This document shows, in pieces, positions 54,984-64,000 of a DNA stretch of 64,000 nt (position 1 is its first letter; the number at the start of each line of letters is the position of its first letter). Below the pieces are notes generated by a model. That model was not told the DNA's origin. It searched no databases and saw only the letters and a list, made by a program, of their open reading frames with translations. The translations under genes and the position numbers were made by a program. This DNA comes from Methylomarinum vadi. GTDB taxonomy: Bacteria > Pseudomonadota > Gammaproteobacteria > Methylococcales > Methylomonadaceae. The stretch spans positions 2,588,501 to 2,652,500 of the forward strand of contig NZ_JPON01000001.1 of the NCBI RefSeq assembly GCF_000733935.1. Direction: 5' to 3'.

Positions 54984-56189
54984 GTGTTAGTCAAAGACAT
55001 TTTCTCTCAGGCATTAACCGCTGTCTTGACCCAACCCCTGCGCGCATCGCTGATCGTGCTGGCGATGAGCATCGGCATCAGTTCCGTCACAATCTTAACC
55101 GCGTTAGGCGAAAGCGCGCGGCTTTATGTCGTGAATGAATTCGAATCCCTGGGCACGCATTTGCTGATCATTCTGCCAGGCCGCAACGAAACCACCGGCG
55201 GTCAACCGCCCATCTTCGGCGAAACCCCGAGAGACTTAACCCTGGAAGATGCGGAAGCGGTGGCCGCCAGTCCATATATCGCGGCTACGGCTCCCGTGTC
55301 TGTCGGTTCGGCGCCTGTTTCCATTTTCGGTCTGGAACGGGAAAGCTCAATTTTAGGATCGACAGCGGCACTGCGCAGCGTCAGACATTTGGATATGGCG
55401 CAAGGCCGCTTCCTACCAAAAATCGATATCGACAAAGCCGTACCGGTCTGCGTGATAGGCCAAACCATCAAAGCGGAATTGTTTGCCGGAAAGCAGGTAT
55501 TAGGCCAATGGCTACGCATCAACGACCGACGTTTTCAAATCATCGGTGTATTGGCTGAACAAGGCCAATCGATCGGTGTCGGTTTGGATGAAGTAGTGAT
55601 CGTTCCCGTCGCATCGGCGCAAATACTGTTCAACAATCACTCCCTATTCCGACTGCTCGCGGAGGCGAAATCGAAGCAAGCCATGTATCAAGCGGAAGAG
55701 CATATCCGCAAAATCATCAAACAACGGCACGAGGGCGAAGACGATATCACCATTATCACCCAAGACAGCGTCGTCAGAACTTTCGACGATATCCTGACGG
55801 CATTGACATTGACGGTAACCAGCATCGCCAGTATCAGCCTGTTAGTGGCGGGCGTGTTGGTCATGAATGTGATGTTGGTCAGTGTGACACAACGCACTGC
55901 GGAAATCGGCTTGCTCAAAGCATTAGGAGCAACACGCTCACAACTGCAATGGCTTTTTTTGGCTGAAGCGGCCATTTTATCCCTGGCCGGTGCACTGTTG
56001 GGCATGTTGCTTGGCAAACTCATATTGGTCCTGATCCAAACTGTTTACGCCGACTTCCCGTTGGTCCTGCCGCTCTGGGCGCTCTTCGCGGCTGTTGCCG
56101 TCGCCGTTTTCACCGGAATATTGTTCGGCGTGCTTCCGGCCCGAAAGGCGGCGGATTTAGACCCGATCATGGCGTTGTCTAAACGCTGA
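54984..56189 (+). CDS. ABC transporter permease, MacB/FtsX type
   Basis: 401-aa permease. The first helix is near the N-terminus (ASLIVLAMSIGISSVTILTA, residues 22-41), a large periplasmic domain follows (about 45-270), and three C-terminal helices contain VTQRTAEIGLLKALGATRSQ, the FtsX-family coupling signature. Start is GTG 54984, two bases after the ATPase stop. Ends 350 bp before dnaA, with the origin in between. The topology (one plus three helices) matches MacB permease parts. Confidence 0.9.
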   Translation: MLVKDIFSQALTAVLTQPLRASLIVLAMSIGISSVTILTALGESARLYVVNEFESLGTHLLIILPGRNETTGGQPPIFGETPRDLTLEDAEAVAASPYIAATAPVSVGSAPVSIFGLERESSILGSTAALRSVRHLDMAQGRFLPKIDIDKAVPVCVIGQTIKAELFAGKQVLGQWLRINDRRFQIIGVLAEQGQSIGVGLDEVVIVPVASAQILFNNHSLFRLLAEAKSKQAMYQAEEHIRKIIKQRHEGEDDITIITQDSVVRTFDDILTALTLTVTSIASISLLVAGVLVMNVMLVSVTQRTAEIGLLKALGATRSQLQWLFLAEAAILSLAGALLGMLLGKLILVLIQTVYADFPLVLPLWALFAAVAVAVFTGILFGVLPARKAADLDPIMALSKR

Positions 56190-56543
56190 AAAAGCCGTTC
56201 ATAGCCACAACACATACAATCAACACCCGACTGTTTGTGCAGAAGCTGTTATATTCTGCTCGAAAAAGTTGTGGATAAGTTGTAGTGAAAATCGATGTTT
56301 GAGTTATCCACAACCTAGCCAACAACTTGAACCAGCTTTGATCAACATTGTTTATAACATATCATTTTATTGATTTTATTATTAAAAAAAGAGTTATCCA
56401 CAGAATTTTGGTGACTTAATAACAATAATAAAGTTAAAATATCTATCTTGTTGTTATTAACCGATACAACAAATTCTTGTTAGACCCTATTGGCCATATG
56501 ATGGCTGTCCCCCCGAATCTTACCCATTGAAGCACACTGATAA
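56190..56543. other. oriC: Putative chromosomal origin region, dnaA-proximal
   Basis: No gene. Three perfect DnaA boxes: TGTGGATAA at 56270-56278 and TTATCCACA at 56304-56312 and 56394-56402. A+T-rich stretches follow at about 56340-56395 and 56405-56470 and could unwind. Further relaxed boxes are likely. Position next to dnaA-dnaN-recF-gyrB makes this the leading oriC candidate; the dnaA promoter must also lie here. Confidence 0.75.
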
Positions 56544-57863
56544 ATGAGCGCTATCTGGAATAATTGTCTTGCCAAACTCGAACATGAAATCCCTTCGTCC
56601 GATTTCAGCACCTGGATCAGACCGTTGCAGGCTGTGGAAAGCAATGAAAAGTTAAGATTATTGGCACCGAATCGATTCATCATCGATCATGTCAAACAAC
56701 ATTTTCTTGCCAAGATCGAAGATGCCGTGTATGAGTTTTCCAATGGCACGCTGGTTTTACAATTCGAAATCGGCAGCAAAAAGGCGCCGGCCATTAAACC
56801 TCCACCCAGTGTGGGAAAAACGCCTGCGCAAAAAAAGAAACTGCCTAACTTTTTAAACAAGGCATTCACTTTCGACAGTTTTGTCGAAGGTAAATCGAAT
56901 CAGTTGGCCCGGGCCGCTTCGGTGCAAGTCTCCGAAAATATCGGCAAGGCTTATAATCCCTTGTTTATTTATGGCAGTTCGGGCCTGGGCAAGACCCACT
57001 TGATGCATGCCATCGGTAATGCCGTGTTGGAACAAAACCCGTCGGCTAATGTCGTTTACCTGCATTCGGAAAAGTTCGTCCAGGATATGGTCAGGGCGTT
57101 ACAGCAAAATACCATCAACAGTTTCAAGGATTATTACCGCAGCATCGATATTCTGTTGATCGACGATATTCAGTTTTTGGCGGGTAAAGAGCGTTCCCAG
57201 GAAGAGTTTTTCCACACCTTCAACAACCTGCTGGATAAAAAGCATCAGGTTGTATTGACCTGCGACAAGTACCCAAAAGAGATCGAAGGGCTGGAAGACC
57301 GTTTGAAATCTCGCTTCGGTTGGGGCTTGCCGGTGGCGATCGAGCCGCCGGATCTGGAAACGCGGGCGGCCATTTTGATAAAAAAAGCCAAATTGGTGAA
57401 TGTCGAGCTGGATCAGGATGTCGCTTTTTTTATCGCCAAACGCATTCCTTCCAATGTCAGGGATTTGGAAGGGGCGTTGCGCCGAGTTGTCGCCAATTCG
57501 CAATTCACAGGACGGGAAATTACCATCGATTTTACCAAGGAAGCCTTGCATGATTTGATTTCCCTGCAGGACAAACTGGTCAGTATCGAAAATATCCAGA
57601 AAACGGTGGCCGAATATTTCAAGATCCGCGTGGCCGACTTATCTTCGAAAAACCGCAAACAATCGATCACCCGGCCGAGGCAGATCGCCATGTCGTTAGC
57701 CAGGGAATTGACTTCGCACAGTTATCCTGAAATCGGCGACGCTTTCGGCGGACGGGACCATACGACGGTGATCAATGCGTGCAAACGTATCGATGCGTTG
57801 AAGGAAAGCGATGTCAAAGTGTCGGAAGACTACCAAAACCTGTTGAGAACATTGTCACATTAA
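56544..57863 (+). CDS. dnaA: Chromosomal replication initiator DnaA
   Basis: 439-aa initiator. Domain I is [20 protein letters not shown] onward, then a short Lys/Pro linker (about 80-100). The AAA+ domain has [17 protein letters not shown], Walker A GSSGLGKT (144-151), Walker [16 protein letters not shown] and the arginine-finger helix [11 protein letters not shown]. The DNA-binding domain IV ends with the DnaA signature [15 protein letters not shown]. It is flanked on both sides by DnaA boxes, which allow self-repression and initiation control. Confidence 0.99.
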   Translation: MSAIWNNCLAKLEHEIPSSDFSTWIRPLQAVESNEKLRLLAPNRFIIDHVKQHFLAKIEDAVYEFSNGTLVLQFEIGSKKAPAIKPPPSVGKTPAQKKKLPNFLNKAFTFDSFVEGKSNQLARAASVQVSENIGKAYNPLFIYGSSGLGKTHLMHAIGNAVLEQNPSANVVYLHSEKFVQDMVRALQQNTINSFKDYYRSIDILLIDDIQFLAGKERSQEEFFHTFNNLLDKKHQVVLTCDKYPKEIEGLEDRLKSRFGWGLPVAIEPPDLETRAAILIKKAKLVNVELDQDVAFFIAKRIPSNVRDLEGALRRVVANSQFTGREITIDFTKEALHDLISLQDKLVSIENIQKTVAEYFKIRVADLSSKNRKQSITRPRQIAMSLARELTSHSYPEIGDAFGGRDHTTVINACKRIDALKESDVKVSEDYQNLLRTLSH

Positions 57864-58049
57864 TGGCGAAAAAGTTGTGGATAACTTGTCGTTAAACACA
57901 CAGCTTGACTTATCCACAACTTTGCCAACAATTTACAACGCTATTTGGCAACATCGTTACGAACAAATCAATAATTTGATTTATAATAAATTTTTTAACT
58001 TTTCCACAGGCCGACCGTGGACTAATAACAGTAATAAATAAAATAATCT
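57864..58049. other. dnaA-dnaN spacer with DnaA boxes
   Basis: Perfect boxes TGTGGATAA at 57876-57884 and TTATCCACA at 57910-57918, and a near-box TTTTCCACA at 58000-58008, with an A+T-rich segment (57965-57998) between. This spacer is an alternative or second half of a bipartite origin. Confidence 0.65.
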
Positions 58050-59150
58050 ATGAAATTTATTATTAATAGGGATCAGCTTTTAACGCCGCTGCAGCATATC
58101 GTCAGTGTGATCGAAAAAAGGCAAACCATGCCGATTCTTTCCAATGTGTTAATCAATGCCAACGAAAATCAGTTGGTTTTGACTGGTACCGATCTTGAAA
58201 TCCAGGTGGTCGCCAAAATCGATCTCAATGCCGATCAGCCCGGTTCCGTGACGGTACCGGCACGAAAATTTCTCGATATCTGCCGCTTGCTTCCAAACGA
58301 AGCGGAAATTAAGTTCGAACAGAAAGAAGACAAAGTCAAAGTCACTTCGGGGCGTGGTCGTTTCTCGTTAACGACGTTGCCGGCCGAAAATTATCCCGAA
58401 TTTACCGAATCGGAATTCGATAACACGTTTGTGATCAATGCCGGCAAATTGAAAAAGGCCTTGGATAAGACGATTTTCTGCATGGCAAACCAGGATGTCC
58501 GCTATTATTTGAACGGTCTGTTATTGCATGTCAGCAATAGTCGACTGAAATTAGTCGCCTCGGATGGTCATCGTTTATCCATATACGATGACGATATTGG
58601 CGAAGCCACCGGTTATGAGTCCCGTATCATCGTGCCGAGAAAAGGCGTGCAGGAATTGAGCCGGCTGCTGGACGACTCCGATGCGGAAGCCACTATTCAG
58701 TTCTCCAATAACAATATCCGTATCTTCTATAAAGATCTGATTTTTTCCGCCAAGTTAGTCGATGCCAAATACCCGGATTTTAGCCGTGTGTTCGACCAAC
58801 CGTTTCATAATCCGGTGTTGATACAAAAACAATTGCTGAAGGAAGCATTGACCCGCGTTTCCGTGTTGTCCAACGAAAAATTCAAGGGCGTCACGCTCGA
58901 TATCAGCGATAACTTGATGAAAATCAGCACGCATAATCCGGAATACGATGAAGCCGAAGAAGAATTGGTGATGCAATATCAAGGCGAAAGCTTGTCGATC
59001 TCTTTCAATTCACAATATATGCTAGATGCCGTTTCCAATCTGGATTCCGAAATGGCGGTCATGACTTTCGCCAGCAATGCTAGCAGTTGTTTTATCGAAG
59101 AGCCGGATCAGTCGTTGTTTAAATTCATTGTCATGCCGATGCGTCTCTAA
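58050..59150 (+). CDS. dnaN: DNA polymerase III beta subunit (sliding clamp)
   Basis: 366 aa, the same length as E. coli DnaN. The opening MKFIINRDQLLTPLQHIVSV, the segment KRQTMPILSNVLINA and the C-terminal FIVMPMRL match the three-domain clamp ring. DNA-facing Lys/Arg residues are preserved (for example KVTSGRGRFSLTTLP). It follows dnaA and precedes recF by 7 bp, so dnaN-recF form one unit. Confidence 0.99.
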   Translation: MKFIINRDQLLTPLQHIVSVIEKRQTMPILSNVLINANENQLVLTGTDLEIQVVAKIDLNADQPGSVTVPARKFLDICRLLPNEAEIKFEQKEDKVKVTSGRGRFSLTTLPAENYPEFTESEFDNTFVINAGKLKKALDKTIFCMANQDVRYYLNGLLLHVSNSRLKLVASDGHRLSIYDDDIGEATGYESRIIVPRKGVQELSRLLDDSDAEATIQFSNNNIRIFYKDLIFSAKLVDAKYPDFSRVFDQPFHNPVLIQKQLLKEALTRVSVLSNEKFKGVTLDISDNLMKISTHNPEYDEAEEELVMQYQGESLSISFNSQYMLDAVSNLDSEMAVMTFASNASSCFIEEPDQSLFKFIVMPMRL

Positions 59151-59157
59151 TACATTC

Positions 59158-60231
59158 ATGGCAATCGTGAAACTGGATATTCTGTCGGTCCGGAATATCC
59201 ATAGGGCAACATTGTTGCCTTCCCCTTCCCTTAATCTAATCACCGGCGCCAACGCCAGCGGCAAGAGTTCCTTGCTCGAAGCGATTTTTATCCTGGGCCG
59301 GGCCCGCTCATTCAGGACGGCAAATATCAAACAGGCGATCGAATTCGAACAACCCGACTTAATCGTTTCCGCGCAAATCCAACAAACTGGTGGTCATCTT
59401 GCTCAACTGGGCATACAGATTAACCAGAAACACTGCGATATACACATCAATCGGGAAAGTAAAAAAAAATCCGATCTGGCTTATTCGTTACCCTTACAAT
59501 TGATTCATCCGAAAAGCTATAAACTGCTGGATGCGGGGCCACAAATCCGCCGCGAGTTTATGGACTGGGGGATATTCAATCACAAGCAAAACTTTTTATC
59601 CGATTGGCGTAATTTTAAAAAAGTGTTATTGCAAAGAAACTCCTTGTTAAAGAGCCGGCAATTGAAACAACTGGGGGTATGGAATGGCAAGCTGGTGCAA
59701 TACAGCGAACTCGTTACCACTTATCGCCAAGATTATTTACGCCTGTTGGAACCTGTTTTTCAACAAGTCGCTGAGCATTTTTTGACGAACGTGCAATTGC
59801 AACTTAAGTTTTTACCAGGCTACGATCGAGAGAAAGGGCTTTTGCACTTATTGCAGGGAGATCTTGAAAAAGACCTGCGCTATGGCTATACGCATAGCGG
59901 TCCCCATCGTTCCGATTTTCAATTGCTTTTCAATCAACGCATTGCCAAGGATTTCGTTTCCCGAGGGCAATTGAAATTACTCGTACTCGCGTTAAAGTTG
60001 GCCCAGGTCAAACTACTCAACCAATTCAACAATAACTCGGTTTGTATCTTAATCGACGATCTAACTGCTGAATTGGATACTTTAAACAAGGCAAAATTGT
60101 TAAAATATCTGGCTGGATTGAATTGCCAAGTATTCATGTCTTCTACCGAACTTTCCGATTTCGGTGAGCTTAACGATTCAATCGATTTGAAAGTGTTCCA
60201 CGTGGAACATGGTTGTATTAAATCTTTATGA
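59158..60231 (+). CDS. recF: DNA recombination/repair protein RecF
   Basis: 357-aa SMC-like ATPase that loads RecA at gaps. Walker A is NLITGANASGKSSLLEAIFI, the signature region is DFVSRGQLKLLVLALKLAQV, and Walker B is CILIDDLTAELD, ending in STELSDF. The ATG at 59158 lies 7 bp after the dnaN stop; the longer frame overlaps dnaN. The last 40 bases of the gene contain a parS-like palindrome. Confidence 0.96.
   Translation: MAIVKLDILSVRNIHRATLLPSPSLNLITGANASGKSSLLEAIFILGRARSFRTANIKQAIEFEQPDLIVSAQIQQTGGHLAQLGIQINQKHCDIHINRESKKKSDLAYSLPLQLIHPKSYKLLDAGPQIRREFMDWGIFNHKQNFLSDWRNFKKVLLQRNSLLKSRQLKQLGVWNGKLVQYSELVTTYRQDYLRLLEPVFQQVAEHFLTNVQLQLKFLPGYDREKGLLHLLQGDLEKDLRYGYTHSGPHRSDFQLLFNQRIAKDFVSRGQLKLLVLALKLAQVKLLNQFNNNSVCILIDDLTAELDTLNKAKLLKYLAGLNCQVFMSSTELSDFGELNDSIDLKVFHVEHGCIKSL
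60194..60209. other. parS: parS-like ParB-binding palindrome 1
   Basis: TGTTCCACGTGGAACA, a perfect 16-bp palindrome one change per arm away from consensus TGTTTCACGTGAAACA. It lies inside the 3' end of recF. Confidence 0.75.
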
Positions 60232-60247
60232 TGTTTCACGTGGAACA
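60232..60247. other. parS: parS-like ParB-binding palindrome 2
   Basis: TGTTTCACGTGGAACA, one mismatch from consensus TGTTTCACGTGAAACA, starting directly after the recF stop codon and 22 bp from the first site. Clustered parS near the origin is usual. Confidence 0.85.
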
Positions 60248-60250
60248 TAA

Positions 60251-62725
<2,475 letters not shown>

Positions 62726-62757
62726 TAACAGTCGGATTCAAACATTTTAAATTAAAC

Positions 62758-63591
62758 ATGCAACAATACCTCGATCTACTGGAAAAAATTCTCAACGAAG
62801 GCAATCGGAAAGGCGACCGCACCGGCAGCGGTACCTTGTCGATCTTCGGTCATCAAATGCGCTTCAATCTGCAAGACGGTTTTCCGTTGGTGACGACCAA
62901 GAAGGTACATCTGAAATCGATTATTCATGAATTGCTGTGGTTTTTGAACGGCGATACCAATATCGTCTATTTGAATGAAAACGGCGTCAGTATTTGGGAC
63001 GAATGGGCCGACGAGCGGGGCGAGTTGGGGCCGATCTATGGTTATCAATGGCGTTCGTGGCCCGCGCCTGACGGCGGGCATATCGATCAGATTGCGACCG
63101 TGATCAGGCAATTGCAGGAAACGCCGAATAGCCGGCGCATGATCGTCTCGGCCTGGAATGTGGCCGATCTGCCCGACGAGTCGGTCAGTCCGCAACAGAA
63201 CGTCGCCAATGGCAAGATGGCCCTCGCCGCCTGCCACACCTTGTTTCAGTTTTATGTGGCCGACGGCAAGTTGTCCTGTCAGCTCTATCAGCGCAGCTGC
63301 GATACGTTCTTGGGCTTGCCGTTCAATATTGCCAGTTATGCATTATTGACGCATATGGTGGCTCAGCAGGCGAATTTGCAGGTAGGCGACTTTGTCTGGA
63401 CCGGCGGCGATGTGCATTTATATCTGAATCATCTGGAGCAAGCGAAACTGCAATTGAGCCGAAAACCCTATCCGTTACCTAAATTGGTTATCAAAAGGAA
63501 ACCAAAATCGCTATTCGACTATCGCTACGAGGATTTCGAGGTGGCCGACTATCGGTCTCATGCGCATATCAAGGCGCCGATATCGGTTTAG
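62758..63591 (+). CDS. thyA: Thymidylate synthase
   Basis: Methylates dUMP to dTMP using methylene-tetrahydrofolate, partnered by FolA. 277 aa with [20 protein letters not shown] and [18 protein letters not shown], nucleophile Cys in [20 protein letters not shown] (family usually has Pro before Cys-His, here Ala), [20 protein letters not shown] and the C-terminal APISV. It follows gyrB by 32 bp on the same strand and may be co-transcribed. Confidence 0.98.
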   Translation: MQQYLDLLEKILNEGNRKGDRTGSGTLSIFGHQMRFNLQDGFPLVTTKKVHLKSIIHELLWFLNGDTNIVYLNENGVSIWDEWADERGELGPIYGYQWRSWPAPDGGHIDQIATVIRQLQETPNSRRMIVSAWNVADLPDESVSPQQNVANGKMALAACHTLFQFYVADGKLSCQLYQRSCDTFLGLPFNIASYALLTHMVAQQANLQVGDFVWTGGDVHLYLNHLEQAKLQLSRKPYPLPKLVIKRKPKSLFDYRYEDFEVADYRSHAHIKAPISV

Positions 63592-63615
63592 TTTGTTCTT
63601 AGGCAACCCCTGCAT

Positions 63616-63648
63616 CACGATTGCCGGTAAAAAGATTCGGCAATCGTG
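63616..63648. terminator. Hairpin between thyA and maeA
   Basis: CACGATTGCCG (63616-63626) pairs perfectly with CGGCAATCGTG (63638-63648) across 11 bases. Located between converging thyA and maeA; a strong stem without a clear T-run. Confidence 0.6.
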
Positions 63649-63662
63649 GTGCTAACGGAAAA

Positions 63663-64000
63663 TCAAAACGACGTGCGCCGGTAATTGCGGTAGACCGGTT
63701 CCCAGAAATTTTTCTCGATTTTTTCCTCCAGCGCCTCTTCGGAAATCAGGAAGGCGACATTATCGTCCATCGCCTGCAGGGCAACGGCTTTGGCGATTTT
63801 TTTACTGACTTCGCGGATATCCGTTAATGATGGCAACAGACTGTCGCCGGTACCGGTGATCAACGGGGAACAGCGCGCCAAGGCTTCGCTCGACGCCATC
63901 ATCATATTGTCGGTGACCCGGGTGGCTTCGGCGGCAATCACTCCCAGGCCGACGCCGGGGAAAATATAACTGTTGTTGCATTGCGAAATGGGGTAGCGCC
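63663..64000 (-). CDS. maeA: NAD-dependent malic enzyme (C-terminal part, runs off the window)
   Basis: Oxidative decarboxylation of malate to pyruvate. Only the last about 112 residues are in the window. They read [20 protein letters not shown] then [20 protein letters not shown] and close with [15 protein letters not shown], closely matching the C-terminus of E. coli MaeA (SfcA). The frame is open through position 64000. Convergent with thyA. Confidence 0.92.
   Translation of the reverse strand, partial: RYPISQCNNSYIFPGVGLGVIAAEATRVTDNMMMASSEALARCSPLITGTGDSLLPSLTDIREVSKKIAKAVALQAMDDNVAFLISEEALEEKIEKNFWEPVYRNYRRTSF

Overview
This window looks like a chromosomal segment of a gammaproteobacterium that spans the replication origin. 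The gene set (RhlB, NudE beside YrfG, YggX, RecF, MaeA) is gammaproteobacterial. The moderate G+C content, the ThiS-ThiG fusion and the AP2-domain protein would suit a Methylococcales-type methanotroph (Methylomicrobium/Methylobacter-like). No methane-oxidation gene is present, so that placement is inference.

Region by region. 0-3.5 kb: a frameshifted type I asparaginase, divergent from dihydrofolate reductase, then a Tat-exported multicopper oxidase with Met-rich inserts. 3.5-9.3 kb: type IV pilus genes, with a lone pilE on the minus strand and a fimT-pilW-pilX-pilV operon on the plus strand; its PilV is about 790 aa with three tandem Cys-containing repeats, and no pilY1 is present. 9.6-10.0 kb: a decayed IS66 transposase.

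10.18-26.16 kb appears to be a genomic island. A near-copy of the 3' end of the tRNA-Thr(CGT) gene lies at 10184-10205 and the gene itself ends at 26140. Between them are a Gly/Cys-tailed membrane protein, small membrane proteins, a thermonuclease remnant, an AI-2E/PerM-type permease, a yqhC/yqhD/cupin-carboxymuconolactone-decarboxylase cluster, a tight ATP-grasp ligase plus S15-type hydrolase pair, an IS91-like element whose tyrosine recombinase needs a -1 frameshift, a truncated IS1380 transposase, and an AbiEi-type antitoxin whose toxin partner is cut to about 59 codons.

26.1-31.6 kb: hisB-hisH-hisA-hisF-hisI with tRNA-Thr starting one base after the hisI stop, a small lipoprotein, and nudE with a downstream membrane protein. 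31.6-39.5 kb: yrfG, rhlB, trxA, rho, yggX-mutY, asmA. 39.5-48.9 kb: peroxiredoxin, AP2-domain protein, a six-gene energy-transduction operon (DUF3450, two ExbB/TolQ-type proteins, ExbD, TonB, TPR), DAHP synthase, ThiS-ThiG fusion, trmB. 49-56.2 kb: a dynamin-like GTPase, pyrE, hemW, and a MacA/MacB-like exporter split over three genes.

56.2-63.6 kb is the origin cluster dnaA-dnaN-recF-gyrB followed by thyA. DnaA boxes flank dnaA on both sides and two parS-like palindromes sit at the recF-gyrB junction. The window ends inside maeA (minus strand). The housekeeping parts look ordinary; most of what is unusual lies in the island, the pilus locus and a few fused or frameshifted genes.
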